Of a stretch of 64,000 nucleotides of DNA, positions 58,154 to 64,000 are shown one piece after another. The position numbers and the translations under genes were made by a program. The first letter of the stretch is position 1. Every line of letters begins with the position of its first letter. The stretch is from Puccinellia tenuiflora (lineage: Eukaryota; Streptophyta; Magnoliopsida; Poales; Poaceae), in contig QRDG01000863.1 of NCBI GenBank assembly GCA_012064385.1, positions 1,114,090-1,178,089 of the forward strand. Reading direction: 5' to 3'. Under the pieces are notes generated by a model. The model was not told where the DNA came from and did no database searches. It saw only the letters and a program-made list of their open reading frames with translations.

Positions 58154-60536
58154 TGTAGCGCCCCGACCCCGGAATTATACAGAGAGGCTATGTAACCCAC
58201 AGGCTATGCTACACAATCGAAGGGCATGGAATTACCGCTCCCACGCATCACCTCGATCATGCCATAAACACTGGCATAGCTATCAATGTATAATAAAGAG
58301 ATCAAGACTTGTGGAACAACTGGCACATCACAGACTCTACGACACAAAGATCATATAGCAACTCATATATGAGAAAGATACAAATATTACACACAGAGGT
58401 CACAGACCCAACAGTACATCATGTGGAAGCGAAGTAGTGTTGTCTAACAACAAGATCCAAAATAGGGCCTAAGAGGCCTACAGATAAATATAAACCCAGC
58501 CAGCTTGTTCCGACGTCCCAAGCTGCCACCTAGGAACCCCGAACTACTCGTCGATGTCCAAGAAGAAACCACCTGTCTGCTCGGTGTCGTCCTCCTCTGA
58601 AACAAATTATAAAGTAGCAAAGAGAGACTGAGTACGACGTACTCGCAAGTTTAGTAGGGCGATATAGGCCCAATGATGACGGAGGCTCTAAAGCTGTATA
58701 GTAGCTATTTTGCATAAAGCTAGTTTTCATTTAAAAAGACATAACCCATGGCATCGACTACTCAGAAGATTTTCATAAAAGGGGTAAGATAGAACTTTCA
58801 TCTTTGGTTCTAATCGAACCATTTGTAACCAGAAGCAACTCTCATCACCACCAAGGCACTCCCTCGAATCACCCTCGAGGAAATGAACCTTTTATCACAC
58901 GTTGAAATGCAACCTTTAGCTGCCAAGTTTTAATTAGGTTAAGATTCTCTATGGTCTCGTATATCCGTTCCCAAGTCGTCCATAACCGCGGACACGGCTT
59001 TTCGAAAAGATTTAACCCTGCAGGGGTGTACTAATTTCCCCATTGGTACCGTCTGTCTCGCCTAGTTAGATCTCTTCCGGGGAAAGCTGGCAAGTGGGCG
59101 CGGTTAAACCTTTACCTCGCGTGAGACTATCCAAGAGTCATCTGTGGCGACAGGGCAAGTTTACCCAGCCTATTTCAGCCCCTGCCCCCATCGCCACGTC
59201 CTAAACACCACCATCCTCATCGTTTCTTTTTTCGCTCACACACCCACGCGCAAATGGAAATAGCAAACTAGAGGACCCTTGGATACGCCCGCACAAGTTA
59301 TTCAGTTAGTAAGGAGCCCATACTCCCACCAATGGAAGCACGCTCGTCTTGGTTCAAGAGGTAAAGAACTCGCACCTAGGGCAAGAATGAGACAAAACAC
59401 CATCCCCGATGGCAACTCATCCAAGCCTTCTTAGCATTTTAATTAAGCACCACAAATAACCACCATGTCCGAATCATTCCATCAACATCATCATCATGGA
59501 ATTTTAATCAACGGACATAAATAACATTCGACTAAGCATGGCTAAGCATAGCTAAGCATATATAACAACAACTATATCTTTGTCTCAGGCCAACACATCA
59601 ACCCTATGGTTCATAGGTAGGGATACATGTATCGGTTCGGGGGAAAAACATGCATTCATAGGATACTCTAGTATTGACCAAAAGTTGACATAGAATCGAA
59701 TGCAATATTATGGTGGATAAAATAAGTTTATAAAACAATAGGATGCTAGATGCCAAGAAGGTTAGGTTATCTCTTGCCTTGCTGATAGTATTGTTCGCGC
59801 TGCTCGTCGAGGTATTGTGGTGTAACCTCGACTCCTGGATCTACCGAGACACAAACAATAACAGGAAATGAAATAAATAACACGAATACAAAAGTGCAAT
59901 GCACACTCATGATGAGATGGTCAAATTATGCACTGAAATAGTGTTGGGCATGTCCCACAAGTTAAATGGAACCCCTAAAATGAATATTGCAATTAACGGG
60001 TTAAAACTCCATCTTTAACTTAGTGAATTAATTAATTACCCAAAATGTACAGTACTGAATTATGAGGTCTACATGCATGAAAATGACATTATTAGATAGG
60101 TATTGTTCTCCTGATCAAATTGGTACTTCGTTTGCAATTTTTCGATTAACGATGAAGAAATGGCGAATTAAACGGTTAATCAATTTAATTCACTTTAACC
60201 ATTTCGAAATGACATCAAAGGAAAAGATATTTTTCATACTGTGGTTTTAACATAGATAAACAGCCCTTGAGTTGCTGATCATTTTGGTATATCATTTGCA
60301 ATTTCTGGATCAATATTTATCAAGTTATGATATTTCCAATTATTGATTTAAATCTGCCATTTTATTTAATTTTAATAAACAGCACCAAAATTAATTCTAC
60401 AATTCACTCAAATGACATAAGGTTGTAGTTCATTGCTTACTGAACATTTTGAGCTATTAAACATAAATTTTGAGTAAACAAAACTCAAGTTATGGATTCT
60501 CTAAATACCAATTATATTCTGCCATTTTAGTATTTA
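58154..60536 (-). repeat. 5' LTR of element A, broken after 2.4 kb
   Basis: It starts tgtagcgccccgaccccgg and runs parallel to 50604-52987 with few substitutions and 1-bp indels. After gccattttagtattta it leaves the partner sequence (which continues ttaaataaagg) and changes to ctagtagccgtgcacg. The remaining ~1.4 kb are not found in the window. Confidence 0.9.
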
Positions 60537-62390
60537 CTAGTAGCCGTGCACGTGCAACGCACGTCTTCAAAATACAAAACTCATTTTTAGTTACGAAAGC
60601 AATAAATTTAATAAATAAATCATTTAATGATGTGCAAACAACATGCAATCCACACACATTGCATCATTTAAAATCCACAGGACAAAATAATGGTTATTTA
60701 GTTGCATGAATATTAAAATTCAACATCTACCTGAGTTAAAAAATGCTAAATAACATAGCAGTATCCACTATTTATTAATTCATGAAGATCCATCTCTTTA
60801 TACGATCAATAATTATTTCATGAGATATACTTGGTTAGCTCTTCTCACGAATACTAAAAAACACAAGATGTGCACATTTATTATTCAACACTGTAGTGGA
60901 AAGAAAATAACATGATATGTCATACGTGCTACATCAATGTTTTCATCCTTCAGAATTTAAATGCTTGGTACCAGGTCCAGCTGCACCTGCCTCCAACCAT
61001 GAAGGTGACCACCATCCCACTGCAAACAAAATAAAGAAATAATACTTCAAACTACCAGCAATATGCATTAGCGAAGGCAAGGACAAATAATATTCAAACA
61101 AATACTCAAATACACGGGATTTTTTTTACGAACCTACGGTCAAACGCAAAGCATCAGCATGAACCCTTTATTCATAGAAACAATGTGCAGAATTACATAG
61201 CATCAAGGATGGAGAAGAGAAGTTACGGGAGCTACAGAGACTGCGCAACATAAGAATGCATCACCCCCAATCGAAAAGGTCGTTTTTAGCTTCGAAATCC
61301 GAAGCATAAAGATTGAAAAATTAGGTATTTAAGAAATTTCATTTTTCCAAGAAATGAGCATCATACAGCCACCAAGAAAATGTGAAAAATTCACAAACCA
61401 AATATTATATTCACAAAGAAATGCTAGCTTGGGAGATAAATCTAGCTTAGTTGAATGCTGTTTTGTTTTCCAAAAACATGACAAATGAAATTCAGCCATT
61501 AAGGAAGAGGTTATTCAGCGGGGGATCGAAATCCGAGATCCGTAAAATCGACTCCAGTATCCTCAAATAGACCATCAGGTGTCAACTAAAAGCATATCGC
61601 ATCAGAACCTTCTTCGTTCAATGAATCTGCATACCACCAAGGGCTATTAAAAAAAAATAAGTCTGAATCCGTGTCTACTCTGCCATTTGGTTCCTCGACG
61701 CTGAGGGCATCCTTTAAGCGCGGCCGTTTTTCTAGCATTTCGTATTGGCTGTCTTGCGTTTCTAATAAGCTCTGGAAGGCCTGACTTTACTAACAGGTAG
61801 GGCGCGATACTTTGATTTTTTTTTGCTGCTTACCCGCATGTTTAGATTATTTACTTGCCCTTTCACTTTTATTTTTTCCTTTGAAACACTTTGGTATTGC
61901 TCCTAGATAGATCATAATACAAATAATCAATCAGAGCACAGGGAGCCATCTCATAGTTTGTTAATTTCTTCAGGAAAAACATAAACCACAGGAGGGAAAC
62001 TCAAGACCAGATAACTTACCCGCTTTGCATAATTTCTTTTGGATTGCCTCATCAAGGAAAAGACCAGATAAACCTGCAAGATTAAGAGAGGATTTCAATA
62101 TCAAATAGCAGAGAAAACATTAGTTTCACATCCATACAACCAGCGTAAATCCGTATGGAAATATTTCCACCCTGCATTAAACATCCATGGTTGGTTAATT
62201 GTATCACCTTTCCATATGAATCATTGCGTCATATATATAGATAGAAAAAATTCAGAGCAAACTGAACAGCAGAGTTGCAAAGAATAGTGCTCGTACCTGG
62301 ATTGCGTTCTTCACGGTGTGCGTCTGATAAAAGAAGAAAAAAAGGATTCAACAGCCTATAGGTACCGGCGCACAGGTCAATGAGCACGAC
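60537..62390. other. AT-rich Helitron interior, no recognised gene
   Basis: No conserved protein is seen. Several positions (for example 61020 and 62076) look like exon/intron edges (ctgcaaacaaaataaag, acctgcaagatt), which would suit captured gene pieces, but I cannot name a source. Confidence 0.3.
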
Positions 62391-62399
62391 GAAGACATC

Positions 62400-62770
62400 A
62401 GTAACGTGTGGCTTGTTTACCTGCGTTGTAGTGGATCCACATGTGGCAGCCTGGTCGAGTAGAAGGCTCGCGCGACAACGGCGTGCAGGGCGGGGACTTC
62501 GCATGCCGGCGGTAGGCACCGTAATGTGGCGGCGTGCAGGGCCGGAGCTTCGCGTGCAAGCACGAACGCGGCGCAGGCAGGCTCGCGCGGCCGCGACGTG
62601 CAGGTCGCCGGCGGGCGGCGGCAGATCTGGCGACCCTTGAAAGCAGGGCTCGGATCAGGCGGCGTCGCGTGGGGAGGCGGCCACGGGGTCAGGCAGCGGA
62701 GCGGATCGGCGGTGACTCGCGTGGAGAGCCGGCGGCTGGGCAGGAGGCCTAGCGTCGAACTACGAAGCAC
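62400..62770. other. GC-rich block with gcgtgcaggg words
   Basis: Repeated words (ggcgtgcagggc at about 62490 and 62531; cttcgc.tgc) and open frames in both strands are seen, with no protein domain. It may be a captured first exon. From 62770 to 62840 short gatatggcga repeats follow. Confidence 0.35.
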
Positions 62771-62876
62771 CGATATGGCGAGACGGATACGGCGATACGG
62801 GATACAGTAATTTCAGAAAACAGCAATATGGCGATATGGCGAGTATATAAATAAAAATAATAAAATGTCATGTAAT

Positions 62877-63340
62877 TGACGAGGTTGAGACTCGGCAAAT
62901 CCCTGGGTTGAGTACCCCGGGTTGATTGAGGGGGAAAGAGATGAGCACTGGTGATCACGACGGCTAACAAGCGAGGCGTTTTACCCAGGTTCAGGCTCCC
63001 GGAGGATAACACCCTACTTCCTGCTTGTCTGGTATTGATGTGGAGCGTGGCTACAATGGCGAGATGGCAATCTCGCTAGGGTTTGAGATGGCGGCTATGA
63101 GTTGAAGTTCAGTTACCCTAGACGAGGGACCCTCCCAGCCTTTATATGATAGGCTGGGTCTCGGGTGAACGGTGCCGATGGCACTTACAGGACGATCAAG
63201 GCCGATGACCTAACGTCGACTATCTTTGGGCCGCACGTCGTCCTTCTTGGGCCTTCCTTGGACCCTCGCCATAGGGTTGATGGACTTGGCGTGACCCAGG
63301 TATCACCACCGTGGGGTAGTAAAAGAGTAACCCCACGACA
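62877..63340 (-). mobile_element. Solo LTR (464 bp) with GTAAT target duplications
   Basis: The block begins TGACGAGG and ends CCCCACGACA (TG...CA) and is flanked by GTAAT on both sides (62872-62876 and 63341-63345). No internal retrotransposon sequence lies next to it, so it is a solo LTR left by LTR-LTR recombination. A TATAAAGG box lies on the minus strand at about 63140-63147 inside the inverted repeat cccagcc...ggctggg, so transcription would read leftward. Confidence 0.85.
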
Positions 63341-64000
63341 GTAATAAAGACAGAATAATTAAATGTGTGAGATGAGATCCAAATACTGCCCCATTTGTTG
63401 TCTTTTCAGATCCTCAATGACTGAATGATTATCATTCATCAATTTCCATAATCCTCGTGGTACTTGCAAAATAGATCATATGCTGGCATTAGAATTTGAG
63501 ATAGACGTAAAACATAATCATGATAAACTGAGAAATGCTAAAGAAGTTGGCTTGTTGCTTGCTTACCTAATGATATTTTACACTGACAAACCAGCCTCAG
63601 CCCTGCATCATCAAGACATGCCTGCAGATGCCATGCGGGAATCTCACTCCCTGGCCAGCCACAGCAATCAACACATCAACACGCACACCTAGCAGTTCAG
63701 CACAACCCAGAAGGAAGCAGCAAGGAAGCAAATCACGCACACTTAGCAGTTCAGCACAGCAGCACGGACGCCCAGCAGATCAGCAAGCAAGCACCAAGCA
63801 GCCAAACACGGAGAAGCAGCACGGTAAGGAAGATGGGAGCAAGCAGGGCGGAAGCAGTTACCTTGCAGCTGGCGACGGGTGGCGGCGGAGGCGACTCCAG
63901 GCCGCGGAGAGGGGCGAATCTAGGCGGAGGTGAGGGGAATCCGGGCGGTGGTGGCGCGATTCCGGGCGGCGGCGCCGCGATTCCGGGCGGTGGCGGTGAG
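63341..64000. other. Right-edge DNA with a short GC-rich repeat
   Basis: 63480-63933 has open but unrecognised frames rich in Gln/Ser/His. At 63935-64000 the word gattccgggcgg recurs three times about 22-24 bases apart. A splice-like gttaccttgcag occurs at about 63858-63870. A gene may begin to the right of the window. Confidence 0.35.

Larger units (their letters stand above)
50604..60536 (-). mobile_element. Chromovirus (Tekay/Del-type) element A, inserted in element B, gag-less
   Basis: Minus orientation: 5' LTR at 60536-58154 (broken by a Helitron), primer-binding site at 58150-58139, short leader, protease-RT-RNase H-integrase-chromodomain (57807-54461), polypurine tract, 3' LTR at 54425-50604. 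Only about 330 bases lie between primer-binding site and protease, so gag is missing. The left edge abuts element B inside its RNase H gene; the base word before it is atact. The two LTRs differ at roughly 1-1.5% of positions by eye over 2.4 kb, so the insertion is young. Clade assigned from the integrase tail and chromodomain. Confidence 0.88.
60537..64000 (-). mobile_element. Helitron, 3' terminus at 60537, 5' end beyond the window
   Basis: On the minus strand the end reads cgtgcgttgcacg (5-bp stem, 3-base loop) then tgcacggctaCTAG, the hairpin-plus-CTRR end of Helitrons. The target is exactly between A (60536) and T, as known for Helitrons, judged against the uninterrupted LTR copy at 52980-53000. 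No target duplication is expected. The expected resumption ttaaataaagg does not appear by 64000, so the element is at least 3.4 kb or has been rearranged. It carries a solo LTR and GC-rich fragments. No Rep/helicase motif was recognised in this part. Confidence 0.7.

Overview
The window is nuclear DNA of a grass, most probably a Pooideae species (wheat/barley/oat/ryegrass group). The reasons are: genes with GT-AG introns and GC-rich first exons, TA-flanked Stowaway MITEs, a CACTA element with a CACTA...TAGTG terminus, and stacked long-LTR Ty3/gypsy elements separated by low-copy gene islands. Nothing bacterial, viral or organellar is seen.

Layout. (1) 1-11902: most of a decayed minus-strand Ty3/gypsy retrotransposon of Tat type. 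It has two RNase H domains and a spliced antisense accessory ORF at 44-2401. Its right LTR is at 11397-11902 and its left LTR lies off the window. A 1.74-kb non-autonomous CACTA transposon with a perfect 3-bp target duplication sits in its gag leader (9600-11335). (2) 11903-18900: gene-free sequence with a diverged ~290-bp duplication and a minisatellite built on a ~23-bp unit containing gggtaact, itself split by a Stowaway MITE. (3) 18921-22946: an SMC1 cohesin gene with only two introns and one net +1 frameshift. (4) 22947-27340: exon-like debris and two further MITEs. (5) 27496-30910: an intact nine-exon ABCF5-type ABC-F ATPase with a likely plastid transit peptide. (6) 31629-32246: an internally deleted RRM (UBA2-like) gene on the minus strand. 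(7) 32368-32441: tRNA-Val(CAC), followed by a candidate Mutator-like element. (8) 38712-41561: a six-exon minus-strand Hsp100/Clp AAA+ gene of 714 aa. It lacks the N-domain and the long coiled-coil M-domain, has an N-terminal hydrophobic segment, and has lost the D2 pore tyrosine. (9) 43270-64000: nested transposons. They are a TGAT...ATCA repeat and a second partial copy; chromovirus B (LTR 45358-48884); chromovirus A (50604 onward) inserted in B; a Helitron 3' end breaking A's right LTR exactly between A and T at 60536/60537; and a solo LTR with perfect 5-bp duplications (62877-63340).

The cellular genes do not form a pathway. SMC1 acts in sister-chromatid cohesion, ABCF5 is a soluble ABC-F ATPase probably in plastids, the Clp-like protein belongs to the unfoldase family, and tRNA-Val serves translation. 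Splice sites for SMC1, ABCF5 and the Clp-like gene were placed by hand. The exon sums give uninterrupted frames, SMC1 after allowing for one extra base. Family names come from remembered motifs, not database searches.
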